Source: a virus
DNA length: 64,000 bases
Reading direction: 5' to 3' (one strand)
IMG/VR virus record: IMGVR_UViG_3300021373_002652
Coordinates: 1 to 64,000 of that record
Notes under the pieces: generated by a model
The model's input: the letters and a program-made list of their open reading frames with translations, nothing else
What the model was told of the DNA's origin: nothing
The model's database searches: none
Program-made: the position numbers and the translations under genes
Part shown: in pieces, positions 34,791-42,098 of the stretch
Layout: each line of letters begins with the position of its first letter
How positions within the stretch are numbered: position 1 is the first letter of the stretch

Positions 34791-35377
34791 AGTCCTAAAT
34801 CTTTTCTAATATCATTCTTTACAGTAGTTAAATATTTGGTTCTTTTTTTATGAGAAACAAATGGTACTGACCAAAATTGTTTTGTTTTCATCCATCTACT
34901 GAGTTTCCATCCGAAAACGAAGGTAAACACACCCAACACCAATCTTAGTTTGACTGAGTTAAGATATAGGGTTCTGACGGGTAGTGATGGTGCACCATGT
35001 GTAATGTAAGTTCTTACTTTCTTATCTTTGAGGAATGGTTTTGGATATGCATATAGTTTTGTAAAGTTTACAAACTTGTATGCAAAACCTGGTGTAAATA
35101 CTTCATCAAAAAATACTTCCATTCTTGGTGTTAATCTGAACCACCATACAGGTGATATAAAATAAATATGAGTAGACCAAGTAACTAAATCTTGATACTT
35201 CTTAATTAAATCTGTTCTCGGTCTTGAGAATGAATCTCTGTACAAATCAATCACTCGATATGATTGTTTATGTTTTCTCATTTGTCTTGTAGCAGTTTTA
35301 TAGATACCATTCCAACAGAATGATTTCTTATCAGGATGTCCTACTACAATTAAAATCTTTTTTTGTTCTTTTTTCAC
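34787..35377 (-). CDS. Flavodoxin-fold NAD(P)H dehydrogenase-like protein
   Basis: 196 aa. K-I-L-I-V-V-G-H-P-D-K-K-S-F near the N-terminus and I-Y-F-I-S-P-V-W-W-F-R-L-T-P-R near residues 70-84 are the FMN/FAD-binding features of the Flavodoxin_2 (NQO/MdaB/WrbA-like) family, and G-F-A-Y-K-F follows. These proteins reduce quinones or other small molecules with NAD(P)H. The C-terminal 70 residues are unusually basic and hydrophobic. A phage copy may protect from oxidative stress or alter a host metabolite (inference). Confidence 0.78.
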   Translation of the reverse strand: MKKEQKKILIVVGHPDKKSFCWNGIYKTATRQMRKHKQSYRVIDLYRDSFSRPRTDLIKKYQDLVTWSTHIYFISPVWWFRLTPRMEVFFDEVFTPGFAYKFVNFTKLYAYPKPFLKDKKVRTYITHGAPSLPVRTLYLNSVKLRLVLGVFTFVFGWKLSRWMKTKQFWSVPFVSHKKRTKYLTTVKNDIRKDLGL

Positions 35378-35589
35378 AACTTATATTTTTTCTTATATCT
35401 TTCTACAAATGATATACCAACTCCCAATTCTAAAATTTCATTTTCTTTTGGGATGAGTGGTTTTCTTTTTGTGGTAGTAATAATATCATCAACTCGTGTG
35501 TTCTCAAATATTTCCATTATAACTTTTGAGTTTTTACGAGGGCCTTTGTGAACCACTACTATTTCTAATATTCTATTTGTATTACCCAT
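35374..35589 (-). CDS. Hypothetical protein
   Basis: 71 aa, beta-alpha pattern (I-L-E-I-V-V-V-H-K-G; V-I-M-E-I-F-E-N-T). Overlaps the flavodoxin-fold gene by ATGA and the next upstream gene by 8 nt, so it is part of the same operon. No domain recognised. Confidence 0.6.
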   Translation of the reverse strand: MGNTNRILEIVVVHKGPRKNSKVIMEIFENTRVDDIITTTKRKPLIPKENEILELGVGISFVERYKKKYKL

Positions 35590-35839
35590 TAGTTATTACA
35601 CCCCATAGAATCATGATTAGTAGAATACCACCCAATCCAATACAACCATATGTCATTACTTTTAGATTAGATTCATATTGTTTATCACTTCTACCTTGTC
35701 TACTTCTATACTGTCTTTCTTTTTTTGGTTCAAGTTCATCAATTAAAAATCCTATTCTCTCTTTTGCAATATACGGAGAATCTTCTTCTAATAATTGTTT
35801 AATCTGTTTTAAATTCTTTTTGATATATTCCTTTTCCAT
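35582..35839 (-). CDS. Small tail-anchored membrane protein
   Basis: 85 aa from the ATG at 35839, one base after the stop of the 54-aa gene; a longer frame to 35911 would cover most of that gene and is rejected. Charged helical N-terminus, a basic-polar middle (R-Q-Y-R-S-R-Q-G-R) and one C-terminal hydrophobic segment (Y-G-C-I-G-L-G-G-I-L-L-I-M-I-L-W-G-V), giving a tail-anchored topology. Function unknown. Confidence 0.6.
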   Translation of the reverse strand: MEKEYIKKNLKQIKQLLEEDSPYIAKERIGFLIDELEPKKERQYRSRQGRSDKQYESNLKVMTYGCIGLGGILLIMILWGVITNG

Positions 35840-35840
35840 A

Positions 35841-36005
35841 TTATAATTTATTATCGTGATGTCTTTGTTTAATCTTTTTATATTTCTTTTTAAGATTTTT
35901 TGCATCAGCATGTTTTCTCTTTTCTATCGTATCAACAACTTCTTTTGTTTTACTTCGTTTCTCTCTTGCCGATTCTGATTTTTGTAATCGTTTTCCTCTA
36001 TCCAT
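35841..36005 (-). CDS. Small basic protein (54 aa)
   Basis: 54 aa, about one third Lys and Arg, likely helical, possibly nucleic-acid binding. Starts M-D-R-G-K-R at 36005, stops at 35841, one base before the start of the tail-anchored protein and two bases after the stop of the 58-aa gene, which fits the operon spacing. No domain recognised. Confidence 0.58.
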   Translation of the reverse strand: MDRGKRLQKSESAREKRSKTKEVVDTIEKRKHADAKNLKKKYKKIKQRHHDNKL

Positions 36006-36007
36006 AA

Positions 36008-36184
36008 TTAAATAAATTTATTAATATTAATTTTCTTTTCAATATCTTTTAATTTTTCTTTCATGTAATATTTTGCATATTCTGCCATCAGAGTATCCAA
36101 CATTGTGTAATGAGAAAAAGCATCCGATTCTATCGGTTTGTTTTCCCATTCGTTTTCACTTAACCATTCTTTGGGTTCTAACAT
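36008..36184 (-). CDS. Hypothetical protein
   Basis: 58 aa from the ATG at 36184 (M-L-E-P-K-E-W), overlapping the stop of the upstream membrane protein by 7 nt; an alternative ATG at 36193 gives 61 aa. Acidic helical protein without recognised domain. Confidence 0.55.
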   Translation of the reverse strand: MLEPKEWLSENEWENKPIESDAFSHYTMLDTLMAEYAKYYMKEKLKDIEKKININKFI

Positions 36185-36495
36185 AATGCACATTCTTCAT
36201 CAGGCATAATCCAAAGAAGAAAAATAATAAAGAGTATTGCCAAGATTGTTATCAATACTCTAACTGGTCTTGATTGTTTCTCTTTGTATGCTCTAAGTTT
36301 CATTCCCCATTTGTAGGAGAGTTCTCCTGCCCAATCAAACATTCTACCAACCAAATCAAATGGTGGTACTTTCATAATTGTTGCAAAAAAGATAACGAAT
36401 CCTTCTAATCCATATCCTTCTTGAAACATCATCCATATAGATAATACTAAGAAGTACCATCCTATATATTTTTGTAAGTGTTGTTTTATTTTCAT
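36178..36495 (-). CDS. Membrane protein, two to three spans
   Basis: 105 aa. Hydrophobic stretches near residues 10-25 (Y-F-L-V-L-S-I-W-M-M), 31-41 and 83-99 (V-L-I-T-I-L-A-I-L-F-I-I-F-L-L-W). Overlaps the UV endonuclease gene by 4 nt, so it is cotranslated with it. Function unknown. Confidence 0.62.
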   Translation of the reverse strand: MKIKQHLQKYIGWYFLVLSIWMMFQEGYGLEGFVIFFATIMKVPPFDLVGRMFDWAGELSYKWGMKLRAYKEKQSRPVRVLITILAILFIIFLLWIMPDEECALC

Positions 36496-37391
36496 TTTAT
36501 AAATGGTAATATAGATAACTCTTTTGCCTTAGCCTCTACCATAACATCTACATCGTTACCATATAAGTTAGGTAACTTGTTGATGTAATCTGAGTGAGCC
36601 TGTGGTTTGAGTTTCTCATTGTTTTCATGTAATTGTTTTGATTCCGAATAGTGAACTATCGGTTTAATATCTTTTGGCCAAGTAGAGATTGCCAATTCAA
36701 GTGCTTCTTGTTCTGATAACCCACCTGTATTAAATGTGTGGTGATGATAATCAAATACGATAGGAATACCAATTCTCTCATGTATGTACATCAAATCTTT
36801 TACTGAGTACATAGATGCTTTATCATCATTCTCTACTGTTAATCTTCCTTGTACTGCTGGAGAGAGTTTCTCAAAGTTCTTACAGAATCTATCCATAGCA
36901 GAAATCTTATCTCCATACACACCATTACAATGAATGTTTAGTTTGTTATATGGTGTACGAGATAATCCCAACATATCAAATATCTTACCATGTATTTCCA
37001 AATCGGTAATAGTATTTTTTACTACATTCTCTCTTGGGGATACAAGTACGTTGAAAGGACCAGGATGTGCGGTAATACGAATACCATTAGTATTTGCATA
37101 ATGTCCACACGCCTGAAGTACTGTTTCAATTCGTTTGTAGTATGGTGAGTTCTCAATATCATACTCAGAAGCCCATGGAAACATTTCAGAAGATAATCTA
37201 AAACATTTAATGTTGTTCTGATTGTTCCATTCCAATATAGTGAATAAATCTCGTGAGTTCTGTAATCCTAACTCACCAGCATATTCAACACCCTTCTCTA
37301 AGAAGGTTCTTTTAATCATTGAACGATTAGTGGTTACTTTAGGTTTTTGTTTACCTAAAGTCATGTTAATACAAGCGTATCCTAAATTCAT
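36492..37391 (-). CDS. uvsE: UV damage endonuclease (UvdE/UVDE family)
   Basis: 299 aa, normal length. N-terminal N-L-G-Y-A-C-I-N-M-T-L matches the family start; F-R-L-S-S-E-M-F-P-W-A near residues 63-73, I-T-A-H-P-G-P-F near 106-113, L-N-I-H-C-N-G-V-Y-G-D-K, L-T-V-E-N-D-D and F-D-Y-H-H-H supply metal-binding His/Glu/Asp of the TIM-barrel. It cuts 5' to UV photoproducts and starts alternative excision repair. Fits a phage of sunlit surface water. It has its own early promoter 31 nt upstream. Confidence 0.93.
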   Translation of the reverse strand: MNLGYACINMTLGKQKPKVTTNRSMIKRTFLEKGVEYAGELGLQNSRDLFTILEWNNQNNIKCFRLSSEMFPWASEYDIENSPYYKRIETVLQACGHYANTNGIRITAHPGPFNVLVSPRENVVKNTITDLEIHGKIFDMLGLSRTPYNKLNIHCNGVYGDKISAMDRFCKNFEKLSPAVQGRLTVENDDKASMYSVKDLMYIHERIGIPIVFDYHHHTFNTGGLSEQEALELAISTWPKDIKPIVHYSESKQLHENNEKLKPQAHSDYINKLPNLYGNDVDVMVEAKAKELSILPFIK

Positions 37392-37421
37392 ATTCTTTCG
37401 TTTAAGTTTTATTTACTAATG

Positions 37422-37452
37422 TAAATATACGAAAAATATTTGAATTATCCAA
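37422..37452 (-). promoter_or_regulatory. Early/middle promoter for uvsE operon
   Basis: TTGG (37452-37449), 19-nt spacer ending AAATATTTTTCG, TATATTTA (37429-37422), 31 nt before the ATG at 37391. Confidence 0.85.
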
Positions 37453-37455
37453 GCA

Positions 37456-37794
37456 TTATAGTGAAAAACTTTCTCCACATCCACAAGTTCTATTGGCATT
37501 TGGATTTGACCACTCAAACCCCTTTCCATTTAATCCACTTGAATAATCTAATTGTGAACCTAAAAGGTACATAAAAGATTGTTTATCTACAACTACATTT
37601 ATACTTTCGGTTTCGAATGTTTTATCTCCTTCAAGTAAATCAGTCTTTTCACCAAATTCCATAAAGTATTGTAAACCACTACAACCACCACTTAATACAC
37701 CAACTCTAAGATGATGTGTTTCTGGTGATTTATCTTCTTCTTTTAAGTTTTGAATCAATTGTTTATTTGCGGCTTCTGTAATTTGTACTGACAT
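37456..37794 (-). CDS. HesB/IscA-type iron-sulfur cluster assembly protein
   Basis: 112 aa, the typical length. The three metal-binding Cys are present: S-G-G-C38-S-G and T-C104-G-C106-G-E-S. It carries or inserts Fe-S clusters into target proteins. HesB genes are recurrent auxiliary genes in marine T4-like phages. It is followed by the early promoter for uvsE and preceded (1 nt) by the 438-aa membrane protein gene, so it is probably read from the same transcript. Confidence 0.93.
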   Translation of the reverse strand: MSVQITEAANKQLIQNLKEEDKSPETHHLRVGVLSGGCSGLQYFMEFGEKTDLLEGDKTFETESINVVVDKQSFMYLLGSQLDYSSGLNGKGFEWSNPNANRTCGCGESFSL

Positions 37795-37795
37795 A

Positions 37796-39112
37796 TTAAT
37801 ATGTTTTTGAGTTAAAATCTGTTGGGTATTGGCTTTTTATTTCTTCAAGTGCAGTTGTATTACCACCTCTATAATTTAACCAGTGATTTATTGCCTGTCT
37901 ATCGTTTATCCATCTTTCTTTTTTGTTCCAATCAAACCAAGGATGTAAGTAATATGGTTTACCATTAAAACTATGTTTCCAATTACCCAACTCATATGCT
38001 TTCTTTTTTTCTTCTTCAGTAATTATACCATCTTGGTTTATATCTTCATCTATCTTACCATCTTCATCTAAATCCTCAACCATATCATTCATAACCAAAT
38101 CTAATGCATGGTCCTCATCCCATTCATCATTTGTATCTTCTACGTCAGTTTCAACCTGATTATCTTCATATGAAACATCATCTAATCCATCTTGTAAAGT
38201 GTTATCTAATTCATTGGTAAGTTCTTCTTCCCATTCTTTTTCCTCATCACTATCATCATTAGAGGAATCATCTTCACCATATAGTTCTCTCTTACGAACT
38301 ACTTTATCTTTTTTAACAATTCCTCTATCAACTTTAACAGCGTTGTTAAAAGCAATTACAAGTGCAACGGCCAATGGGTCGAATACAAATATAATGATTA
38401 GGATAAACCAGTTGATAATCTGGTCCATTGGTTTGTTAAGTAATCCACTAAGATATTCTAATGGGCCTAATTCAGATGATACACCTTCCATAGATTCTAA
38501 ATCTAATATTCTTAACTGAATAGATTGTAGTGAATCTGCAGCTACTTCTCTTTTCGCTTGTACCGAGCTCTTGTTTCTCTCTTCCACTTCAATACGAGAT
38601 TGTGCCAACCTAAGTTCTGCAGTGGAGATTGTGGTTCTAACGCCCCCAACCACCGAGGTGTCTCGTACTTGGATTGATTGAGATTTCGCATTAGAAAGAG
38701 TACTAATGTTACTACTAATTCTTTTAAGTTCTTCATCATATCGTGTTACATCATCTTCCCAAAATTGTTCTTTCTGTTGTAGGAATGCCAATTGTTTTTC
38801 TTTTACACTATACTGATTAAATGTATCTTGAAATGCTGATGTTAGAAATCCATAGATACCTAATGATGTTATAAGGATTAGGATAACTACTGCAATACTT
38901 AGATAGATTCTAAATGATTTGTTTATCCTTTCCCAATAGTTGTAAAGATAACCAGCTGTAATTAGTTTTGCTAGTTCCAATGAACTTGCCATTATTATTA
39001 CAGAAAATGCCGCTCCTGCAAATAGTTTAGATAAACCACTTACTGAAAAGAATGCCGCATTGAATGCTACAAACAACGCAGATAATCCTAATAATAGTGT
39101 TCTGAATTTCAT
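37796..39112 (-). CDS. Membrane protein with coiled coil, acidic tail and EF-hand-like Ca-binding loops
   Basis: 438 aa. Three N-terminal hydrophobic segments (about 4-22, 27-50, 68-92), then a periplasmic/cytoplasmic coiled coil (about 100-210), one more span (about 232-255, F-I-L-I-I-I-F-V-F-D-P-L-A-V-A-L-V), then a very acidic region and, near residues 350-375, D-L-D-E-D-G-K-I-D followed by D-I-N-Q-D-G-I-I-T-E-E-E: two adjoining DxDxDG-type EF-hand/dockerin loops. The last 70 residues are Trp-rich. Phage membrane proteins with Ca-binding loops are unusual. It is cotranscribed with HesB. Function unknown. Confidence 0.75.
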   Translation of the reverse strand: MKFRTLLLGLSALFVAFNAAFFSVSGLSKLFAGAAFSVIIMASSLELAKLITAGYLYNYWERINKSFRIYLSIAVVILILITSLGIYGFLTSAFQDTFNQYSVKEKQLAFLQQKEQFWEDDVTRYDEELKRISSNISTLSNAKSQSIQVRDTSVVGGVRTTISTAELRLAQSRIEVEERNKSSVQAKREVAADSLQSIQLRILDLESMEGVSSELGPLEYLSGLLNKPMDQIINWFILIIIFVFDPLAVALVIAFNNAVKVDRGIVKKDKVVRKRELYGEDDSSNDDSDEEKEWEEELTNELDNTLQDGLDDVSYEDNQVETDVEDTNDEWDEDHALDLVMNDMVEDLDEDGKIDEDINQDGIITEEEKKKAYELGNWKHSFNGKPYYLHPWFDWNKKERWINDRQAINHWLNYRGGNTTALEEIKSQYPTDFNSKTY

Positions 39113-39116
39113 AAGG

Positions 39117-39296
39117 TTATCCCCTAATTACTATCTCTCTTACCTTTTCTAAATTTGTAAGAACTTCTCGTAGATAAATATCTGCCATTTTTGAGTCAGC
39201 AGGTCTTTCTCCTGTAACCATTTCTTTTACAATCTTAATTCGTGTTTCCATTGATTCGATTGTATCATCTACTTTTGATTTATAAATATCTTTCAT
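39117..39296 (-). CDS. Small helical protein (59 aa)
   Basis: 59 aa, starts M-K-D-I-Y-K-S-K at 39296, stops at 39117, 4 bases before the next start. Charged and helical (D-T-I-E-S-M-E-T-R-I-K-I-V-K-E). A late-type motif lies 24 nt upstream, after the Hsp20 terminator, so it begins a new unit with the membrane protein and HesB. No domain recognised. Confidence 0.62.
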   Translation of the reverse strand: MKDIYKSKVDDTIESMETRIKIVKEMVTGERPADSKMADIYLREVLTNLEKVREIVIRG

Positions 39297-39319
39297 TTGA
39301 TATGTTTTATTGTTACTAT

Positions 39320-39327
39320 TATAAATA
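39320..39327 (-). promoter_or_regulatory. Late-type promoter motif
   Basis: Coding-strand TAATATTTATAATAG between the Hsp20 terminator and the 59-aa gene, 24 nt before its ATG. Confidence 0.52.
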
Positions 39328-39334
39328 TTAGGAT

Positions 39335-39367
39335 ATAAAAAAAGGGGATTTTTCCAAACCCCCTTTT
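39335..39367 (-). terminator. Rho-independent terminator after Hsp20
   Basis: Minus-strand stem AAAAGGGG/CCCCTTTT with a 12-nt loop, then TTT. Makes the Hsp20 gene monocistronic together with the regulatory region upstream of it. Confidence 0.82.
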
Positions 39368-39383
39368 AGTTCTTGATATGAGA

Positions 39384-39755
39384 TTAATAAGATATCTTTA
39401 AGGACTTTGCCTTCTTGTTTACTTTCTTATCAATGAGGAGAGTGAGTAACCCATTATCAAATTTAGCAGTTGTTTTTGTACCATCATAATCAGTACCAAC
39501 TGTTAATACTAAATCAATATCTTGAACAAAACGAGAAGTATCTTCTCCTTTTTTAGATTTGATTGTAATTTCCTCTTCAGTAACATCTACTGTAATATCT
39601 TTTGGATTATGTCCAATAGTGTTAATTGTAACTTGTTGTTTACCATCATCCAATACCTCAGCATCAAATTGTGAATGTAATCGTTTAGTTGGTTTTGTTG
39701 TGTAGATATCCTTAAAGAAGTTATCTACAAAGTTTTCATTAATTGTGTAAAACAT
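39384..39755 (-). CDS. Small heat shock protein, Hsp20/alpha-crystallin family
   Basis: 123 aa. Short N-terminal arm with F-V-D-N-F-F-K-D-I, then an alpha-crystallin domain: V-T-I-N-T-I-G, I-T-V-D-V-T-E-E-E-I-T-I-K near residues 54-66, A-K-F-D-N-G-L-L-T-L-L-I near 98-109 (the conserved A-x-x-x-N-G-x-L), and K-S-L-K-I as the C-terminal I-x-I-type anchor. It is an ATP-independent chaperone that may help virion assembly; Hsp20 is common in marine T4-like phages. It has an AAAAGGAAAA ribosome site, its own terminator and a repeated palindromic operator upstream. Confidence 0.92.
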   Translation of the reverse strand: MFYTINENFVDNFFKDIYTTKPTKRLHSQFDAEVLDDGKQQVTINTIGHNPKDITVDVTEEEITIKSKKGEDTSRFVQDIDLVLTVGTDYDGTKTTAKFDNGLLTLLIDKKVNKKAKSLKISY

Positions 39756-39820
39756 AATTTTCCTTTTTTTTTTAGTTAAACATTTACATATTATATTACC
39801 AAATCTATACCAATGTAATT

Positions 39821-39880
39821 TGTCAAGGTATAGTATGACATTTTGTCAGTTTTATCAAGGTATAACATGACAAAGTGTCA
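39821..39880 (-). promoter_or_regulatory. Tandem operator-like repeats upstream of Hsp20
   Basis: Two 28-bp direct repeats with 32-bp period (39821-39848, 39853-39880), each ending in a perfect inverted repeat: TGACA-AAA-TGTCA (39836-39848) and TGACA-CTT-TGTCA (39868-39880), each joined to TCAAGGTATA (plus strand). The first repeat also begins with a further TGTCA half-site. On the minus strand TTGATA, 17 nt, TACTAT gives a promoter-like pair overlapping the repeats, and TAGATTTG follows at 39802-39809. Suggests binding of a dimeric regulator in a three-turn spacing. Confidence 0.62.
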
Positions 39881-40207
39881 TTCTATATCTTCGTTTGTTA
39901 AACTTCTATATAATATTGCAAGTTCTTCTTCAGTTTTACATAACCCCAATCCATTTAATTCATGTATCTCAACAACAAATTCATCTTTCTCAAGTCCAAG
40001 TTCTTCTTGTTCATCATCTGCACAAGAAATTAAACATGGAGCTCTTTCATCAGGATTATCTTTTGGTAGTGGGAGTGTATAATATGTATATGATAAAGGA
40101 TTTCCATCATCATCTTCACCATCCGAATCGGTGTTTTTTTCCCATTCTTGCCTTTCAAAAGTTTTTTTTGTTATTGGTATAAATGGAAACTCTATAAAGT
40201 TTGTCAT
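39878..40207 (-). CDS. Hypothetical acidic protein
   Basis: 109 aa, acidic (D-S-D-G-E-D-D-D-G), with a Pro-rich start. The first residues look like a beta strand (F-I-E-F-P-F-I-P-I). It overlaps the lipoprotein gene by ATGA and its stop lies inside the second operator repeat. No domain recognised. Confidence 0.6.
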   Translation of the reverse strand: MTNFIEFPFIPITKKTFERQEWEKNTDSDGEDDDGNPLSYTYYTLPLPKDNPDERAPCLISCADDEQEELGLEKDEFVVEIHELNGLGLCKTEEELAILYRSLTNEDIE

Positions 40208-40659
40208 TCTAAAACGATTTTTATAGTATCTGAAGTTAGATGTTCTCTAATTATACCTGTAACTATTAATGTATCTCCAACCATTGTGTTAATAGGAGCT
40301 ATAACATTCATCACACTACCATCAATAGAATATGAAGCTTGGTTTGTAACCTCAACTAACTCATCTTGATATACCCAATCTAAGTTACTACTCCATTCTA
40401 CTTTTAGTGGATTGTACAGTTCGTAATTATTAATCGTACCACTAATGGTGTGGATAGTTTGATTGGTATCTTGGTTTAACTCTAAGTGATAATATCCATT
40501 ATCATCTATTGGTAACCTACCATCTATTTCTAAAGTTGGTTCTTCTAACACTAATACATCATCTGCTATCGAACAAGATGTTAATGTTCCCAATAACATT
40601 AGTGAATAAAGAACTAATGCAAACGTTAATAAAAAATTTATACTATCGAATTGTTTCAT
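40204..40659 (-). CDS. Putative phage-encoded lipoprotein
   Basis: 151 aa. N-terminal signal peptide with hydrophobic core (L-L-T-F-A-L-V-L-Y-S-L-M-L-L-G) and lipobox L-T-S-C29, followed by S-I-A-D-D, so signal peptidase II cleavage before Cys29 is predicted. The mature part is a beta-rich acidic domain (I-S-G-T-I-N-N-Y; V-M-N-V-I-A-P-I). Phage lipoproteins often mediate superinfection exclusion (known in other phages; inferred here). It overlaps both neighbours by 4 nt in an early operon with the deoxyribonucleotidase. Confidence 0.68.
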   Translation of the reverse strand: MKQFDSINFLLTFALVLYSLMLLGTLTSCSIADDVLVLEEPTLEIDGRLPIDDNGYYHLELNQDTNQTIHTISGTINNYELYNPLKVEWSSNLDWVYQDELVEVTNQASYSIDGSVMNVIAPINTMVGDTLIVTGIIREHLTSDTIKIVLE

Positions 40660-41174
40660 AATAAGTAATCTAATATACTATCCCAAGTTGGAAACTCATT
40701 TGGTTTGTTATCATTTTCCCAATCGTTACCGAATCTTAATAGTTTACCACTAAACTCACCCGCCCCATTCTTCAATCTATCATCAATAAGGTAATCACCC
40801 ATCAACAAATCTTTTCTGTGAGTAATAAACATTCTTTTGTGGAATATATCACCGAAGTAATCTTCTATCCAAAATCTTTTATCTGTGTTTGATTGTGGGT
40901 TACCCCATGGAGCTGAAGTAGCTATGAACAATTCATACTTACCACTATTGTGTAGTTTCTTTACAGCTTCGATGGCTCCTTTCATTGGTGGAGCTATTCT
41001 GAATAATCCTTGGATGTGGTCAGGAAAAGTTTCATACCTCCCCTTTAAATGTGGATGACTAGCAAACCAATCTTCAATTGCTTTACCAAAATCAACTAAT
41101 ACTCCATCCATATCGATGTAAACTATCTTTTTTTTCAATACCTTTTGTTTTTTAATGTTATTATTATCACTCAT
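40656..41174 (-). CDS. HAD-fold 5'(3')-deoxyribonucleotidase-like phosphatase
   Basis: 172 aa. D21-M-D23-G-V-L-V-D is HAD motif I; F-I-A-T-S-A-P-W near residue 90 is motif II (T/S); G-D-Y-L-I-D-D-R near 133-140 is motif IV (D-D). The pattern matches the NT5C/phage 5'-deoxynucleotidase branch, which removes phosphate from deoxynucleoside monophosphates and adjusts dNTP pools. It follows an early promoter by 9 nt and leads a small operon with the lipoprotein. Confidence 0.86.
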   Translation of the reverse strand: MSDNNNIKKQKVLKKKIVYIDMDGVLVDFGKAIEDWFASHPHLKGRYETFPDHIQGLFRIAPPMKGAIEAVKKLHNSGKYELFIATSAPWGNPQSNTDKRFWIEDYFGDIFHKRMFITHRKDLLMGDYLIDDRLKNGAGEFSGKLLRFGNDWENDNKPNEFPTWDSILDYLL

Positions 41175-41182
41175 TTACTATG

Positions 41183-41213
41183 TAAATATACGAAAAATAT
41201 TTGGATTTACCAA
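41183..41213 (-). promoter_or_regulatory. Early/middle promoter
   Basis: TTGG (41213-41210), 19-nt spacer ending AAATATTTTTCG, TATATTTA (41190-41183), 9 nt before the ATG at 41174. Confidence 0.85.
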
Positions 41214-41242
41214 ATATTTTCGTGTTTATTTTTAGTAAATTA

Positions 41243-41440
41243 CTAAGTAGTAGTAGGGTTATCTCTTTGTTCTTGAGATAGGTGAGAACGGAATCCAAGT
41301 ACTGGTACATGACCTGTAATTTCGATTTCTCTTTTCTTAATAAATTGTTTAGATACTTGTAGTGTTTCTAAATCTGTTTCATTCATTACCCAATCTTTGA
41401 ATAGGTAAGTTAATAGTTTACTTTTAATTGTTTTAATCAT
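41243..41440 (-). CDS. Hypothetical protein
   Basis: 65 aa, basic N-terminus (K-T-I-K-S-K-L-L), helix, then short beta strand (R-E-I-E-I-T-G-H-V-P-V-L-G). Followed by the early promoter at 41183-41213. No domain recognised. Confidence 0.56.
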   Translation of the reverse strand: MIKTIKSKLLTYLFKDWVMNETDLETLQVSKQFIKKREIEITGHVPVLGFRSHLSQEQRDNPTTT

Positions 41441-41458
41441 AATTTTAAATTTAATTGT

Positions 41459-41662
41459 TTAATAAAATGTACTCATTGCGGCTCTCAAACCTTCTTTTGT
41501 TGCCAAGTGTACAGAGTCTAACCTTGGATTTAAAGTAGGATATTGTTTGTATTGTTTAACCGCTAACGTTTTAGCTCCTCTTAGGGTTTTAGCCCATACA
41601 GTATTCCAACCACCCTCTTCAAAGGTGAACATATACTCTTTCAATTGTAATTCGTTATTCAT
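41459..41662 (-). CDS. Hypothetical protein
   Basis: 67 aa, aromatic-rich (Y-M-F-T-F-E-E-G-G-W-N-T-V-W). Overlaps the upstream gene by 8 nt. Might be a small DNA- or protein-binding fold, but no family is recognised. Confidence 0.56.
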   Translation of the reverse strand: MNNELQLKEYMFTFEEGGWNTVWAKTLRGAKTLAVKQYKQYPTLNPRLDSVHLATKEGLRAAMSTFY

Positions 41663-41996
41663 ATTTTATATTTAAGGTTTCGTTAATTAGTTTTAAGATA
41701 TCTCCACAATAACTCCAAGTGTTCCAAGAGTAGTAAGTATCAGTAGAAGTAGCGTGGAGGTTAATTGATGGAATTCTCAATCTACCACCAGTATATTCTC
41801 TCGAACCACCACTTGTGTGATATCTTAATCCATTTGGTCTCCACTTAGTTTCACTCCAATCACAGTAATCATGTTCGATGTTTAATTCAGTAAGTAGATT
41901 AGAAACCCATCTTAGTTGTGGCATCGGGCCTTCACCATTGGATTTCTTTACTAACTTCTCGTAGTGTTTATAGTTTTTAAGGTTTTTTAACTTCAT
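41655..41996 (-). CDS. Hypothetical protein
   Basis: 113 aa. Middle contains R-Y-H-T-S-G-G-S-R-E-Y-T-G-G-R-L-R-I-P and several Trp, with short helices at both ends. The gene follows the promoter at 42016-42046 by 20 nt and is first in a three-gene unit with the 67- and 65-aa proteins. Not recognised. Confidence 0.6.
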   Translation of the reverse strand: MKLKNLKNYKHYEKLVKKSNGEGPMPQLRWVSNLLTELNIEHDYCDWSETKWRPNGLRYHTSGGSREYTGGRLRIPSINLHATSTDTYYSWNTWSYCGDILKLINETLNIKYE

Positions 41997-42015
41997 ATCT
42001 TAATTATTTACATAG

Positions 42016-42046
42016 TAAATATACGAAAAAAATATGAAATAAACAA
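42016..42046 (-). promoter_or_regulatory. Early/middle promoter (TTGT variant)
   Basis: TTGT (42046-42043), 19-nt spacer ending TTTTTTTCG, TATATTTA (42023-42016), 20 nt before the ATG at 41996. Confidence 0.75.
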
Positions 42047-42080
42047 GCAAAAAGTGAATTATTTTTATTTTTTTTAAGCC

Positions 42081-42088
42081 TATAAATA
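42081..42088 (-). promoter_or_regulatory. Late-type motif copy
   Basis: Coding-strand AATATTTATAGG just after the PhoH stop, 85 nt before the next ATG and upstream of the early promoter. Could give late transcription of the same unit, or be chance. Confidence 0.35.
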
Positions 42089-42098
42089 TTTTAAACTA

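Noticed and set aside
35840-35911. Longer start (35911) for the tail-anchored membrane protein
   Set aside because: It would run through the well-placed 54-aa gene at 35841-36005; the ATG at 35839 directly after that stop is more likely.
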